A DNA stretch of 64,000 bases from Pseudomonas zanjanensis (lineage in GTDB: Bacteria; Pseudomonadota; Gammaproteobacteria; Pseudomonadales; Pseudomonadaceae), in NCBI RefSeq assembly GCF_014268745.2, contig NZ_JABWRB020000001.1:1240001-1304000 (forward strand), in the 5' to 3' direction. Shown piece after piece: positions 42,118 through 51,788 of this stretch. The translations under genes were made by a program, and so were the position numbers. The notes beneath the pieces were generated by a model, which was not told where the DNA came from, did no database searches, and worked only from the letters and a program-made list of their open reading frames with translations. The first letter of the stretch is position 1, and every line of letters begins with the position of its first letter.

Positions 42118-45100
42118 CGCGTGGTTTGAAGAAAACGCTGCTGGCGCTCGCCGGGGTATTGCTGGCGCTCGTGCTGGCCTTGAGCGTGGCGCTGGGCACG
42201 GCCTTTGGCAGCCGCTGGGCCCTTGGCCTGGTGCCTGGGCTGAGCGTGGAAAATTTCCAGGGCCGGCTGGGCGGGCAGTGGAGCGCCGATCGGCTGCTGT
42301 GGCAGCAGGGCGACAGTCGGGTGGAGGTGGATCGGCTGATATTCGCCTGGTCGCCGCTGTGCCTGGTGCGCATGACCCTGTGCATCGAGCAGCTCAAGGC
42401 CGACCAGATCGCGTTGCAATTGCCAGCCTCGGCCGATGAGCCAAGCAGCGGCCCGATCAGCTTGCCGGACCTGGACTTGCCGCTCGCGATCGAACTGGGC
42501 GATGTGCAAGTCGGCAGCCTGTCGTTCAACGGCAGCGAGCAGCTCAAGGGCTTGCAATTGGTTGCCCATTGGACCGCCGAGGGCCTGCGGATCGATTCGG
42601 TGCAATTACAGCGCGACGCGCTGGGCCTGCAGCTGTCCGGCTTGTTGAAGCCGGGCGGCGACTGGCCATTGAACGCCGAAGGCCGATTGACCTTGCCGGC
42701 GCCAGGTGCGGCGCCCTGGGCCCTGGACCTGAAAGTCGACGGCAACCTGCTCAAGACCCTCAACCTCAAGGCCGACAGCAGCGGCTACCTGCAAGGCCAG
42801 TTGACCGGTGAGCTGCAACCGTTGGCGGACAACCTGCCCGCCAAGGTGCGCATCACCGCCGACGGCTTCAAGGCCAGCGGCGATCTGCCCGACACCTTGT
42901 TGCTCAACCAGCTGGAATTGACCGGCGCAGGCGATCTGAAAAACGGCTACCAACTGCTCGGTAAGGCGACCCTGCCGGCCGAGAAAGGACCGGTGGCGTT
43001 GCTGCTACAAGGCACCGTGGATGCCAATGGCGCACACATCGCCGGTTTGGACCTGGACGCTGGCGATCAGCAAAGCCTGAAGCTCAACGGGCAGTTGGAC
43101 TGGCGCGAAGGCCTGAGCGCCGAGGCGAAAGTCGCCTGGCTGGATTTCCCCTGGCATCGCCTTTATCCGCTGATCGACGAGCCGCAGGTGACCTTGCGCA
43201 GCTTCAACGGCGAAGTCTCGTACACCGACGGTAAATACCTCGGCAACTTCCAAGCCGCCCTGGACGGACCGGCCGGAGCCTTCAGCCTGGACAGCCCCTT
43301 CAGCGGCGACCTGACGCAAATTCATCTGCCACAGCTCAAGCTCGCCGCGGGGCAGGGCAAGGCCGAAGGGCACCTGAGCCTGCAATTTGCCGACGGCATT
43401 GGCTGGGACACGGCGCTGCAACTGTCGGCCATCAACCCGGCGTACTGGCTGGGCGAACTGCCCGGGACCCTGGCCGGGCCGTTGCGCAGCAAAGGGGCGA
43501 TGAAGAACGACCGCCTCGACCTCGACGCGGACCTGGACCTCAAGGGCAAGCTGCGCGGCCAACCGGCGCAATTCCAGGCCAAGGCCAGCGGTGCCGGCGA
43601 GCAGTGGAACCTCAGCGCGCTGGATATCCGCCTGGGGGACAACCGCATCAACGGCAGCGCCAGCCTGCAACAGAAACTCACCGGCCAGATCGACATCAAG
43701 CTCTCGCGCCTGGCCCAGCTCTGGCCGCAACTGCGCGGCCAAGTGGTCGGCCGGGTCGACATGGCCGGCACGCTCAAGGCGCCCCAAGGCAAGCTCGGCC
43801 TGCAAGGCACGCAGTTGGCGTTGCAGGACAATCGCCTGCAAAGCCTGAACCTCGATGCGACCCTCGACAGCGCCCAGCGCGGCAAGCTCGACCTCAAGGC
43901 CAGTGGCATCCGCGCCGGCGAAACGTCGTTAGGCGTGCTGACCGTCAGCGGGCAGGGCGACATCAAGCGGCAATCACTGAACCTGGATTTGCAGGGGCCG
44001 CAGCTCGACACGACCCTGGCACTCGACGGCGCCCTCGACCAGGGGAGTTGGCGCGGGCGCCTGGCCAGCGGCGAGGTGCAGGCCGGCGGCCAAGCCTGGC
44101 GCCTGCAAGCCCCGGCGAAACTCGAACGCCTGGCCGATGGCACGCTCAACGTCGGTGCCCATTGCTGGCGTTCCGGTGAAGCCAGCCTGTGCGGTGAAGA
44201 CCAACGGCTGATGCCGGAGCCAAAGCTGCGCTATCACCTCAAGCAATTCCCCATCGAAAGCCTGGCCCAGTGGATGCCCAAGGATTTTGCCTGGCAGGGC
44301 CGGCTCAACGCGGACCTGCAATTGGACCTGCCGGCCAGCGGCCCGAATGGCCGCATCCTGGTGGATGCCAGTGGAGGCACCTTGCGGATTCGGGATAAGG
44401 CGAGTGATAAACCGCGATGGCTGGACTTCCCGTACCAGACCCTGACGCTCAACAGCCGCCTGACCCCCAAGCGCATCGACACCGACTTGAATTTCGTCGG
44501 TGCCAGGCTCGGCGAACTGATGCTCCAGGCGCAAATCAACCCGCTGCCGGCGAGCAAGCCCTTGAGCGGCTCATTCCGCCTGACCGGCCTGGACTTGTCC
44601 GTGGCCCGGCCGTTCGTGCCGATGGTGGAAACCCTCACCGGTCACCTGAACGGCAGCGGGACATTATCCGGTGGTTTGCTCGCGCCCCAGGTCAACGGCA
44701 ACCTGGTGCTCAGCGACGGAGAAGTCTCCGGGCCGGAGCTGCCGGTCAGCCTCGAAGCCTTGCAAGTGCGGGCGATGATCGCCGGCGAAACGGTACGGCT
44801 CGACGGCGACTGGAAAAGTGGCAAGCGCGGGCAGGGCAGCCTGACCGGGAACATCGGCTGGGGCGAGGCCCTCTCCATGAACCTGGCCCTCAAGGGCTCG
44901 CAACTGCCGGTCACCGTTGAGCCTTATGCGGTGCTCGACGTGGCACCGGACCTGAACATCACGATGCAGGGCGAGCAGCTTTCCATTGCCGGCAAGGTCC
45001 TGGTGCCCAAAGGCGAGATCACTGTTCGCGAACTGCCACCGTCCACCGTCAAGGTCTCGGATGATACGGTGATCGTCGGCCACCAGACCGAAGAGGGCAA

Positions 45101-45800
45101 GGCGCCGCTGGCCATGGCGATGGACATCGACGTGATCGTCGGCCAGGACAAACTCGCATTCTCGGGTTTCGGCCTGACGGCCAACGTCCAGGGCCAGGTG
45201 CACATCGGCGACAACATGGACACCCGCGGTGAACTGTGGCTCAACGACGGCCGCTATCGCGCCTACGGGCAACGGCTAACGGTGCGTCGGGCACGGCTGC
45301 TGTTCGCCGGACCCATCGACCAGCCCTACCTGGACATCGAAGCCATCCGCCAGACCGACGATGTGGTCGCCGGCATTCGCTTGAGCGGCAGCGCCGAGCA
45401 ACCGACCACGCAAATCTTTTCCGAACCGGCCATGAGCCAGGAGCAGGCATTGTCCTACCTGGTGCTGGGCCGACCGCTGAGCACGACGGGCGAGGACAAC
45501 AACATGCTCGCCCAGGCCGCCTTGGGCCTGGGGTTGATGGGCAGTTCGGGGGTGACCAGCAGCCTGGCCAATAACCTGGGCATCGATGATTTCCAGCTCG
45601 ACACCCAGGGCAGCGGCAATACCACCAGCGTGGTCGCCAGCGGCAACCTCTCGGAAAAGCTCAGCCTGCGCTACGGCGTCGGCGTGTTCGAACCGGCCAA
45701 CACCATCGCCCTGCGCTACAAGCTCAGCAAGAAGGTCTACCTCGAAGCCGCCAGCGGCGTCGCCAGCTCGCTGGATATCTTCTACAAGCGCGATTTCTAA
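42114..45800 (+). CDS. tamB: Translocation and assembly module protein TamB
   Basis: AsmA-like bridge protein of 1228 residues starting at a GTG that overlaps the tamA stop (GTGA). One N-terminal membrane helix (about 8-30, LLALAGVLLALVLALSVALG) anchors it in the inner membrane. The long repetitive beta region has many L-x-G-x-L repeats forming the hydrophobic groove, and the DUF490/TamB domain occupies the last 350 residues (SQEQALSYLVLGRPL, VASSLDIFYKRDF). The terminal Phe resembles the beta-signal for interaction with TamA. Confidence 0.95.
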   Translation: MTRGLKKTLLALAGVLLALVLALSVALGTAFGSRWALGLVPGLSVENFQGRLGGQWSADRLLWQQGDSRVEVDRLIFAWSPLCLVRMTLCIEQLKADQIALQLPASADEPSSGPISLPDLDLPLAIELGDVQVGSLSFNGSEQLKGLQLVAHWTAEGLRIDSVQLQRDALGLQLSGLLKPGGDWPLNAEGRLTLPAPGAAPWALDLKVDGNLLKTLNLKADSSGYLQGQLTGELQPLADNLPAKVRITADGFKASGDLPDTLLLNQLELTGAGDLKNGYQLLGKATLPAEKGPVALLLQGTVDANGAHIAGLDLDAGDQQSLKLNGQLDWREGLSAEAKVAWLDFPWHRLYPLIDEPQVTLRSFNGEVSYTDGKYLGNFQAALDGPAGAFSLDSPFSGDLTQIHLPQLKLAAGQGKAEGHLSLQFADGIGWDTALQLSAINPAYWLGELPGTLAGPLRSKGAMKNDRLDLDADLDLKGKLRGQPAQFQAKASGAGEQWNLSALDIRLGDNRINGSASLQQKLTGQIDIKLSRLAQLWPQLRGQVVGRVDMAGTLKAPQGKLGLQGTQLALQDNRLQSLNLDATLDSAQRGKLDLKASGIRAGETSLGVLTVSGQGDIKRQSLNLDLQGPQLDTTLALDGALDQGSWRGRLASGEVQAGGQAWRLQAPAKLERLADGTLNVGAHCWRSGEASLCGEDQRLMPEPKLRYHLKQFPIESLAQWMPKDFAWQGRLNADLQLDLPASGPNGRILVDASGGTLRIRDKASDKPRWLDFPYQTLTLNSRLTPKRIDTDLNFVGARLGELMLQAQINPLPASKPLSGSFRLTGLDLSVARPFVPMVETLTGHLNGSGTLSGGLLAPQVNGNLVLSDGEVSGPELPVSLEALQVRAMIAGETVRLDGDWKSGKRGQGSLTGNIGWGEALSMNLALKGSQLPVTVEPYAVLDVAPDLNITMQGEQLSIAGKVLVPKGEITVRELPPSTVKVSDDTVIVGHQTEEGKAPLAMAMDIDVIVGQDKLAFSGFGLTANVQGQVHIGDNMDTRGELWLNDGRYRAYGQRLTVRRARLLFAGPIDQPYLDIEAIRQTDDVVAGIRLSGSAEQPTTQIFSEPAMSQEQALSYLVLGRPLSTTGEDNNMLAQAALGLGLMGSSGVTSSLANNLGIDDFQLDTQGSGNTTSVVASGNLSEKLSLRYGVGVFEPANTIALRYKLSKKVYLEAASGVASSLDIFYKRDF

Positions 45801-45825
45801 CCTCTTCCTGAATCCCCAGCGTCCA

Positions 45826-45917
45826 ATGTGGGAGCGGGCTTGCTCGCGAATGCGGTGTATCAGTTAGCGATTTGTTGACTGACACGCCGCATTCGCGAGC
45901 AAGCCCGCTCCCACAGG
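45826..45917. repeat. Type-A REPIN behind tamB
   Basis: Inverted type-A cores at 45826-45855 and 45887-45917 with the spacer word GTTGACTGACAC that recurs in several REPINs here (55660, 50934). Confidence 0.92.
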
Positions 45918-45963
45918 TTTGTCTGCGTTTCGTCTGTTGGTGAATAGCACGCTAACGATTTGT

Positions 45964-45991
45964 TTGACATTTGCTGCCTAAGCAGTAATAT
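45964..45991 (+). promoter_or_regulatory. Promoter of the marR-emrAB operon
   Basis: TTGACA at 45964-45969 and TAATAT at 45986-45991, 16 bases apart. The first MarR-type palindrome (45974-45985) lies inside the spacer, so a bound repressor would block RNA polymerase. Confidence 0.7.
45974..45985. promoter_or_regulatory. MarR-type operator 1 (CTGCCTAAGCAG)
   Basis: Near-perfect palindrome, with flanks TTG and TAA; matches operator 2 in inverted orientation over 18 positions with two or fewer differences. Located within the promoter spacer. Confidence 0.7.
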
Positions 45992-46006
45992 TTCGACATA
46001 CATTCA

Positions 46007-46018
46007 CTGCCTAGGCAG
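46007..46018. promoter_or_regulatory. MarR-type operator 2 (CTGCCTAGGCAG)
   Basis: Perfect 12-bp palindrome, 33 bp (about three helical turns) from operator 1 and 14 bases before the marR start, hence near the transcript start and ribosome site. Confidence 0.72.
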
Positions 46019-46032
46019 CAAACGGTGCCCGG

Positions 46033-46506
46033 ATGAAGCATTTCACCCCTGACGAATTTCACAATTGCCACCTCGGCATGCTGCTCGGCCGCGCCGCGCT
46101 GCTCAAGGACCGGATCATCGACACCCACATGGAACCCGTCGGCATCACCGCCGCGCAGTTCAAGGTGTTGATCATCATGGCCCAGCACGGCATCGACACG
46201 CCGGTCGAGCTGTGTCGCTACCTGTCCCTGGACAGCGGCTCGATGACGCGCATGCTCGATCGCCTGGAGCAGAAAGGTTTCCTGGTCCGCCAGCGCTCGG
46301 CAGAGGATCGGCGCCAGGTGCAATTGGTGTTGACCGAAGCTGGCCAGGCCCTCGCCGATCGCCTGCCGTTCATTGGTGCCGACGCCATGAATCAATTGGC
46401 CGGTGCCATCAGCCGCGAGGAGCTGCAAACCCTCGAAGACATCCTCAAGAAAATACTGCTCGCCGCCGGTGATCCCATCACCGTGTTGCGATTGGGGGAG
46501 AAATGA
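46033..46506 (+). CDS. MarR-family repressor of drug efflux
   Basis: Winged-helix repressor of 157 residues. Recognition helix region DTPVELCRYLSLDSGSMTRM (about 57-76) and wing LVRQRSAEDRRQVQLVLTEAG follow the MarR/EmrR pattern. Its stop overlaps the start of the outer-membrane factor gene (ATGA). Two operators lie in its own promoter, so autorepression with release by a drug or phenolic ligand is expected. Similar layouts are the EmrR-EmrAB systems. Confidence 0.9.
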   Translation: MKHFTPDEFHNCHLGMLLGRAALLKDRIIDTHMEPVGITAAQFKVLIIMAQHGIDTPVELCRYLSLDSGSMTRMLDRLEQKGFLVRQRSAEDRRQVQLVLTEAGQALADRLPFIGADAMNQLAGAISREELQTLEDILKKILLAAGDPITVLRLGEK

Positions 46507-47972
46507 AACGTCAAACCTTGCGTACCCGCTTGAGCCTGGTGCTGTTGGCCATGAGCCTCGCCGGTTGTGCCAGCTACAGTGGCTTGAAGACCGAAGGCGT
46601 CAGCCTCGAGGCCAAGAGTCTCCAGGCTGGACAATCGTTGAATAGGGTCACGCTGTCGCCGGCCGCGTGGCCGAAAAACGATTGGTGGAAAAGCCTCGGC
46701 GACCCGCAACTCGACGGCCTGATCCGTGAAGCCTTGCGCGACAGCCCGGACATGCAAGTCGCCAGCGCCCGGGTCCACCAGGCCAGTGCCGCGGCCTATG
46801 CCGCCAACGCCGCACGCCTGCCGACCCTGGATGCCAGCGGCAGCGTCAGCCGTTCGCGCCTGGCCCGTGACCAGGACCCGCAAGGGCAGGGCGGGGCCTA
46901 CAGCACCCTGCGTTCGCTGAGCGTGGACTTCAACTACAATTTCGACCTCTGGGGTGGCCAGCGTGCCGCCTGGGAAGCCGCCCTGGGCCAGGCCCGCGCC
47001 GCAGAGATCGATCGCCAGGCCGCGCAGCTGACCCTGGCCGCCGACGTGGCCCGGGCCTACAGCGATCTGGGCCAGGCCCACATCATTCATGACTTGGCCG
47101 CCGAGGACCTCAAGCGCACCCGGCAAATGCTCGATCTGGGCAAGCGCCGTCTCAGCGCCGGGATCGACAGCGAATATCAGTTCCAGCAAACCGAAAGCCT
47201 GGAAGCCAGCGCCGATGCGACCCTGATCGACGCCGAGAAACGCCTGCAGAGCGCCAAGATCGCCCTGGCCGTGCTGCTGGGCAAGGGGCCGGACCGCGGC
47301 AACGAAATCGCCCGGCCGAACGTGCTGCAAGCCAGCGTGGTCGCCTTGCCGTCGAACCTGCCGGCCGAGCTGCTGGGCCGCCGTCCCGACCTGGTCGCGG
47401 CGCGCTGGCGGGTGGAGGCGGCGAGCAAGAACATCGAGGCTGGCAAGACCCAGTTCTATCCCAACCTCAACCTGAGCGCGGCGGCGGGAGTGCAGTCGTT
47501 GCTGGGCGATGCGATGTTCGGTTCGCCCAGCCGTTTCTTCAACGTGGCGCCCACCGTGTCGCTGCCGATCTTCGACGGCGGCCGTTTGCGGGCGGACCTG
47601 GATGCCCGGGACGCCGATTACGACCTGGCGGTGGCGCAGTACAACAAGAGCCTGGTCACGGCCCTTGGCGATGTCAGCGACACCATCAACCAGTTGCGTG
47701 ACATCGCTCGCCAGATCGGTGCCCAACAACATGCCACCGACATTGCGCAGAACTCCTACGACACCGTGGTCCAGCGCTACGGCTCGGGCATCGGCAATTA
47801 CCTGGACGTGCTGAGCATCGAGCAGCAATTGCTTCAGGCCCAGCGCCAACTGGCGAACCTGAATGCCGAGCAGATCGATTTGTCGATCCAACTGATGCAG
47901 GCCCTGGGCGGTGGTTTCGAAGCCCAGACCCTGGCGGCGGCCACGCCGACCCCTGCCACGCCGACCCACTGA
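46503..47972 (+). CDS. Outer-membrane efflux lipoprotein (NodT/OprM family)
   Basis: TolC-like channel protein of 489 residues with lipoprotein signal (LAMSLAGCASYSG). Two OEP repeats: about 60-260, with WWKSLGDPQLDGLIREAL and VASARVHQASAA, and about 280-475, with LLGRRPDLVAARWRVEAA and YLDVLSIEQQLLQAQRQL. Forms the exit duct for the EmrA/EmrB pump encoded downstream. Confidence 0.93.
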   Translation: MKRQTLRTRLSLVLLAMSLAGCASYSGLKTEGVSLEAKSLQAGQSLNRVTLSPAAWPKNDWWKSLGDPQLDGLIREALRDSPDMQVASARVHQASAAAYAANAARLPTLDASGSVSRSRLARDQDPQGQGGAYSTLRSLSVDFNYNFDLWGGQRAAWEAALGQARAAEIDRQAAQLTLAADVARAYSDLGQAHIIHDLAAEDLKRTRQMLDLGKRRLSAGIDSEYQFQQTESLEASADATLIDAEKRLQSAKIALAVLLGKGPDRGNEIARPNVLQASVVALPSNLPAELLGRRPDLVAARWRVEAASKNIEAGKTQFYPNLNLSAAAGVQSLLGDAMFGSPSRFFNVAPTVSLPIFDGGRLRADLDARDADYDLAVAQYNKSLVTALGDVSDTINQLRDIARQIGAQQHATDIAQNSYDTVVQRYGSGIGNYLDVLSIEQQLLQAQRQLANLNAEQIDLSIQLMQALGGGFEAQTLAAATPTPATPTH

Positions 47973-47987
47973 TTCGAGGTACTTGTC

Positions 47988-49187
47988 ATGGCGACTGCCG
48001 AAACGACTCAATCCGCACAAACCCAAGACAGCGGCAACCCACGCAAGCGCAAGGTCATGCTGTTGGCACTCACGCTGATCGTCATCCTCGCGGGCCTCGG
48101 GGTGTGGGGCTGGCATGAACTGTATGGCCGCTGGAGCGAAAGCACCGACGACGCCTATGTAAATGGCAACGTGGTGGAAATCACTCCGCAAGTCACCGGG
48201 ACCGTGGTGAGCATCGGTGCCGATGACGGCGACCTGGTGCGTGAAGGCCAGGTGCTGGTGCAATTCGATCCGAACGATGCCGAAGTCGGGCTGCAAAGTG
48301 CCCAGGCCAACCTGGCCCGGACCGTGCGCCAGGTGCGTGGCTTGTACAGCAACGTCGACGGCATGCGGGCGCAGGTCAATGCCCAAGAGGCCGAAGTGCA
48401 GAAGGCCCAGGAAAACTACAGCCGACGCAAGAACCTGGCGGCCGGCGGGGCGATTTCCCAGGAAGAGCTGTCCCACGCCCGGGATGACCTGACCTCGGCG
48501 CAGAACGCCCTGGCCAATGCCCGGCAACAGCTCAAGACGACCAGCGCGTTGGTGGACGATACCGTGGTGTCATCCCATCCCGATGTGCAAGCCGCGGCCG
48601 CGCAACTGCGCCAGGCCTTCCTGACCAATGCCCGCAGCACCTTGATCGCGCCGGTCACTGGCTATGTGGCCAAGCGCACCGTGCAGTTGGGCCAACGGGT
48701 GCAGCCGGGCACGGCGCTGATGGCGGTGATCCCGCTGGATCAACTGTGGATCGATGCCAACTTCAAGGAAACCCAACTGCGTGACATGCGCATCGGCCAG
48801 CCGGTGGACATCGAAACCGACCTGTACGGCAGCGATGTGAAGTACAGCGGCACCATCGACAGCCTGGGCGCCGGGACCGGCAGCGCGTTTGCCTTGCTGC
48901 CGGCGCAGAACGCCACCGGTAACTGGATCAAGATCGTCCAGCGGGTGCCGGTGCGGATTCACATCAATGCCCAGGAGCTGGCCAAGCATCCGCTGCGGGT
49001 CGGCTTGTCGACCCAGGTCAGCGTCAACCTGCACGACCAGAGCGGCCCGGTGCTGGCCCAGCAACCACCGCAGAAAGCCTCGTTCAGCACCCAGGCCTAT
49101 GACCGACAACTGGCCGATGCCGACGCGATGATCACTCGCCTGATCCACGACAACAGTGCCGCGGCGAGCAAGACCGCGCAGCGCTGA
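47988..49187 (+). CDS. emrA: EmrA-like membrane fusion protein (HlyD family)
   Basis: Periplasmic adaptor of 399 residues. One membrane helix at about 24-44 (VMLLALTLIVILAGLGVWGW); biotinyl-lipoyl half domains around STDDAYVNGNVVEITPQVTG (about 55) and APVTGYVAKRTVQLGQRVQP (about 225); a coiled-coil hairpin between them (about 100-205). It joins the inner-membrane pump to the outer-membrane channel. GAGG precedes the ATG; 16 bases after the channel gene. Confidence 0.93.
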   Translation: MATAETTQSAQTQDSGNPRKRKVMLLALTLIVILAGLGVWGWHELYGRWSESTDDAYVNGNVVEITPQVTGTVVSIGADDGDLVREGQVLVQFDPNDAEVGLQSAQANLARTVRQVRGLYSNVDGMRAQVNAQEAEVQKAQENYSRRKNLAAGGAISQEELSHARDDLTSAQNALANARQQLKTTSALVDDTVVSSHPDVQAAAAQLRQAFLTNARSTLIAPVTGYVAKRTVQLGQRVQPGTALMAVIPLDQLWIDANFKETQLRDMRIGQPVDIETDLYGSDVKYSGTIDSLGAGTGSAFALLPAQNATGNWIKIVQRVPVRIHINAQELAKHPLRVGLSTQVSVNLHDQSGPVLAQQPPQKASFSTQAYDRQLADADAMITRLIHDNSAAASKTAQR

Positions 49188-49230
49188 CCACTGTTGGCGG
49201 GCGATCTGAGCATTAGCAGGATGGTAAAAA

Positions 49231-49326
49231 ACCCTGTGGGAGCGGGCTTGCTCGCGAATGCGCAGTATCAGCCAACACAGATGTTGAATGTGAAATCGTC
49301 TTCGCGAGCAAGCCCGCTCCCACAGG
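49231..49326. repeat. Type-A REPIN inside the efflux operon
   Basis: Inverted cores at 49231-49261 and 49299-49326 between emrA and emrB, all on one transcript. May set the relative levels of adaptor and pump. Confidence 0.92.
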
Positions 49327-49380
49327 GAGGGCTTGCCGTCTCAAGGGATTTCGCCACCTCCGCTTCATAGGACTCTCGCA

Positions 49381-50910
49381 ATGAGCAATAACGCGTCCTT
49401 CACGCCGCCCAGCCTGTTGCTCAGCACCATCGGGCTGTCGCTGGCGACGTTCATGCAAGTGCTCGACACCACTATCGCCAACGTCGCCTTGCCGACCATT
49501 TCCGGCAACCTGGGCGTCAGCTCGGAGCAGGGCACCTGGGTGATCACCTCGTTCGCGGTGAGCAACGCCATCGCCCTGCCGCTCACCGGCTGGCTGAGCC
49601 GGCGCTTTGGCGAGGTGAAGCTGTTTTTGTGGGCAACGATGCTGTTCGTGCTCGCTTCGTTCCTGTGTGGCATTTCCACTTCGATGCCGGAGCTGATTGG
49701 CTTTCGTGTGGTCCAGGGGCTGGTGGCCGGGCCGTTGTACCCGATGACCCAGACGCTGCTGATTGCCGTGTACCCGCCGGCCAGGCGGGGCATGGCACTG
49801 GCGCTGCTGGCGATGGTCACGGTGGTGGCGCCGATTGCCGGGCCAATCCTCGGCGGCTGGATCACCGACAGCTACAGTTGGCCGTGGATCTTCTTCATCA
49901 ACGTGCCGATTGGGATCTTTGCGGTGATGGTGGTGCGCCAGCAGCTCAAGGCCCGGCCTGTGGTCACCAGTCATCAACCGATGGACTACGTCGGGTTGAT
50001 CACGTTGATCATCGGCGTCGGTGCACTCCAGGTGATCCTCGACAAGGGCAACGACCTGGATTGGTTCGAGTCGAACTTCATCGTCATCGGAGCCTTGATT
50101 TCAGTCATTGCCCTGGCGGTGTTCGTGATCTGGGAAATGACCGATCGTCATCCGGTGGTCAACCTGCGGCTGTTCGCTTATCGCAACTTCCGCATCGGCA
50201 CTATTGTGCTAGTGGGCGGCTATGCCGGGTTCTTCGGCATCAACCTGATCCTGCCACAATGGTTGCAGACGCAGATGGGCTACACCGCGACCTGGGCTGG
50301 GCTGGCGGTGGCGCCGATCGGCATCCTGCCGGTGCTGATGTCGCCCTTCGTCGGCAAGTACGCCCACAAGTTCGACCTGCGCTTGCTGGCCGGGCTGGCG
50401 TTCCTGGCCATCGGCCTGAGCTGCTTCATGCGCGCCGGCTTCACCAACGAAGTGGATTTCCAGCACATTGCGCTGGTGCAGTTGTTCATGGGTATTGGCG
50501 TGGCGCTGTTCTTCATGCCGACCTTGAGCATCCTGATGTCGGACCTGCCGCCGCACCAGATTGCCGACGGCGCGGGGCTGGCGACGTTCCTGCGGACCCT
50601 GGGCGGCAGCTTTGCCGCGTCGTTGACCACCTGGATCTGGATCCGCCGGGCGGACCAGCATCACGCCTACCTGAGCGAAAGCATCAGCACCTTCGAGCCC
50701 ACCACCCGCGAAGCCCTCAACCAGCTCGGCGGCGCGAGTGCGCCGGCCTATGCCCAGCTCGACCAGATCCTCAACAGCCAGGCGTACATGCTCTCCACCG
50801 TGGATTACTTCACGTTGCTGGGGTGGGCGTTCATGGGGTTGATCGTGCTGGTGTGGCTGGCGAAGCCGCCGTTTGCGGCGAAGGCTGGGCCTGCATCGGC
50901 AGGACACTGA
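49381..50910 (+). CDS. emrB: EmrB-like drug:H+ antiporter (DHA2, 14 TM)
   Basis: Major facilitator of 509 residues with about 14 membrane segments. Motifs: LDTTIANVALPTISGNLG in helix 1 (motif D1), GWLSRRFGEVKLFLW (motif A) and GPILGGWITDSYSWPWIFFI (motif C), as in EmrB. Pumps hydrophobic compounds directly to the outside together with the adaptor and channel encoded upstream. The ATG at 49381 fits the family start; AGGAC is eight bases upstream. Confidence 0.93.
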   Translation: MSNNASFTPPSLLLSTIGLSLATFMQVLDTTIANVALPTISGNLGVSSEQGTWVITSFAVSNAIALPLTGWLSRRFGEVKLFLWATMLFVLASFLCGISTSMPELIGFRVVQGLVAGPLYPMTQTLLIAVYPPARRGMALALLAMVTVVAPIAGPILGGWITDSYSWPWIFFINVPIGIFAVMVVRQQLKARPVVTSHQPMDYVGLITLIIGVGALQVILDKGNDLDWFESNFIVIGALISVIALAVFVIWEMTDRHPVVNLRLFAYRNFRIGTIVLVGGYAGFFGINLILPQWLQTQMGYTATWAGLAVAPIGILPVLMSPFVGKYAHKFDLRLLAGLAFLAIGLSCFMRAGFTNEVDFQHIALVQLFMGIGVALFFMPTLSILMSDLPPHQIADGAGLATFLRTLGGSFAASLTTWIWIRRADQHHAYLSESISTFEPTTREALNQLGGASAPAYAQLDQILNSQAYMLSTVDYFTLLGWAFMGLIVLVWLAKPPFAAKAGPASAGH

Positions 50911-50933
50911 TCCAAGGGTTGGATGCAATCCAA

Positions 50934-51026
50934 TGTGGGAGCGGGCTTGCTCGCGAAAGGGGCATGACAGTCATTTTTTATGTTGACTGACACATCGCCT
51001 TCGCGAGCAAGCCCGCTCCCACAGGA
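50934..51026. repeat. Type-A REPIN between emrB and lpxH
   Basis: Inverted type-A cores at 50934-50960 and 50996-51026 in the space between two convergent genes. Confidence 0.9.
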
Positions 51027-51038
51027 TCTATGTATGCT

Positions 51039-51788
51039 TCAGGTTCCTGGCAATGCCAACTGCGCGTTACCAAACCCGAACGGCGCCAACGCAAACCCCT
51101 GTTCATCCACCTGCAACGCCCAGCCTTGCTTGTCCCAATCCCCCAGCACGATGCGTCGGGCGGCGTGTTCGCCCAGTTGCAACTTGTGGATGGCGGGGCG
51201 GTGGGTGTGGCCGTGGACCAGGGTCTTCACGCCGTATTGCTGCATGATCCGTGGGATCTCTTCAGGCGTGACGTCGACGATGTCATTGGCTTTCATGCGT
51301 GTTTGCGTGCGGCTTTCGCTGCGCAGCTTGCGCGCCAGTTTCTGGCGGCTGCCCAGCGGCAGGTGACGCAGGATGAACAGCGTGACCGGGTTGCGCAGCC
51401 AGCGCCGCAGCTTCATGTAGCCTTCGTCGCGGGTGCAGAGGCTATCACCGTGCATCAGCAGCACCGGCTCACCATTGAACTGCACGACGCTTGGGTCCTT
51501 GAGCAGGGTGCAGCCGGCCGCTTTGCAGAAGGCCTGCCCCAGCATGAAATCGCGATTGCCGTGCATCAGGAAAATGGCCGTGCCGCTGTCGCTCAATTCG
51601 CGCAGGGCCTGGCAGATGGAACGCTGGAAGGGCGTCATCGCATCGTCGCCGATCCAGGCTTCGAAAAAGTCGCCCAGGATGTACAACGCTTGCGCCGAAC
51701 GGGCGCGTGTGGCCAGTAAATCCAGAAACGCCCGGGTGATGTCCGGGCGCTCCTCTTCCAGATGCAAGTCTGAAATCAGCAGTATCAC
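51039..51788 (-). CDS. lpxH: UDP-2,3-diacylglucosamine diphosphatase
   Basis: Calcineurin-like phosphoesterase of 249 residues that makes lipid X in lipid A synthesis. Mn ligand motifs are in order: [11 protein letters not shown] (D7, H9), [30 protein letters not shown] and VHGHTHRPA. Length fits the 240-250 of the family. Start overlaps the ppiB stop by four bases, as in other Pseudomonas genomes. Confidence 0.95.
   Translation of the reverse strand: MILLISDLHLEEERPDITRAFLDLLATRARSAQALYILGDFFEAWIGDDAMTPFQRSICQALRELSDSGTAIFLMHGNRDFMLGQAFCKAAGCTLLKDPSVVQFNGEPVLLMHGDSLCTRDEGYMKLRRWLRNPVTLFILRHLPLGSRQKLARKLRSESRTQTRMKANDIVDVTPEEIPRIMQQYGVKTLVHGHTHRPAIHKLQLGEHAARRIVLGDWDKQGWALQVDEQGFALAPFGFGNAQLALPGT

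Noticed and set aside
46392..48527. 711-codon minus-strand frame opposite the efflux genes
   Set aside because: Antisense shadow; no recognisable domain, repetitive low-complexity composition.
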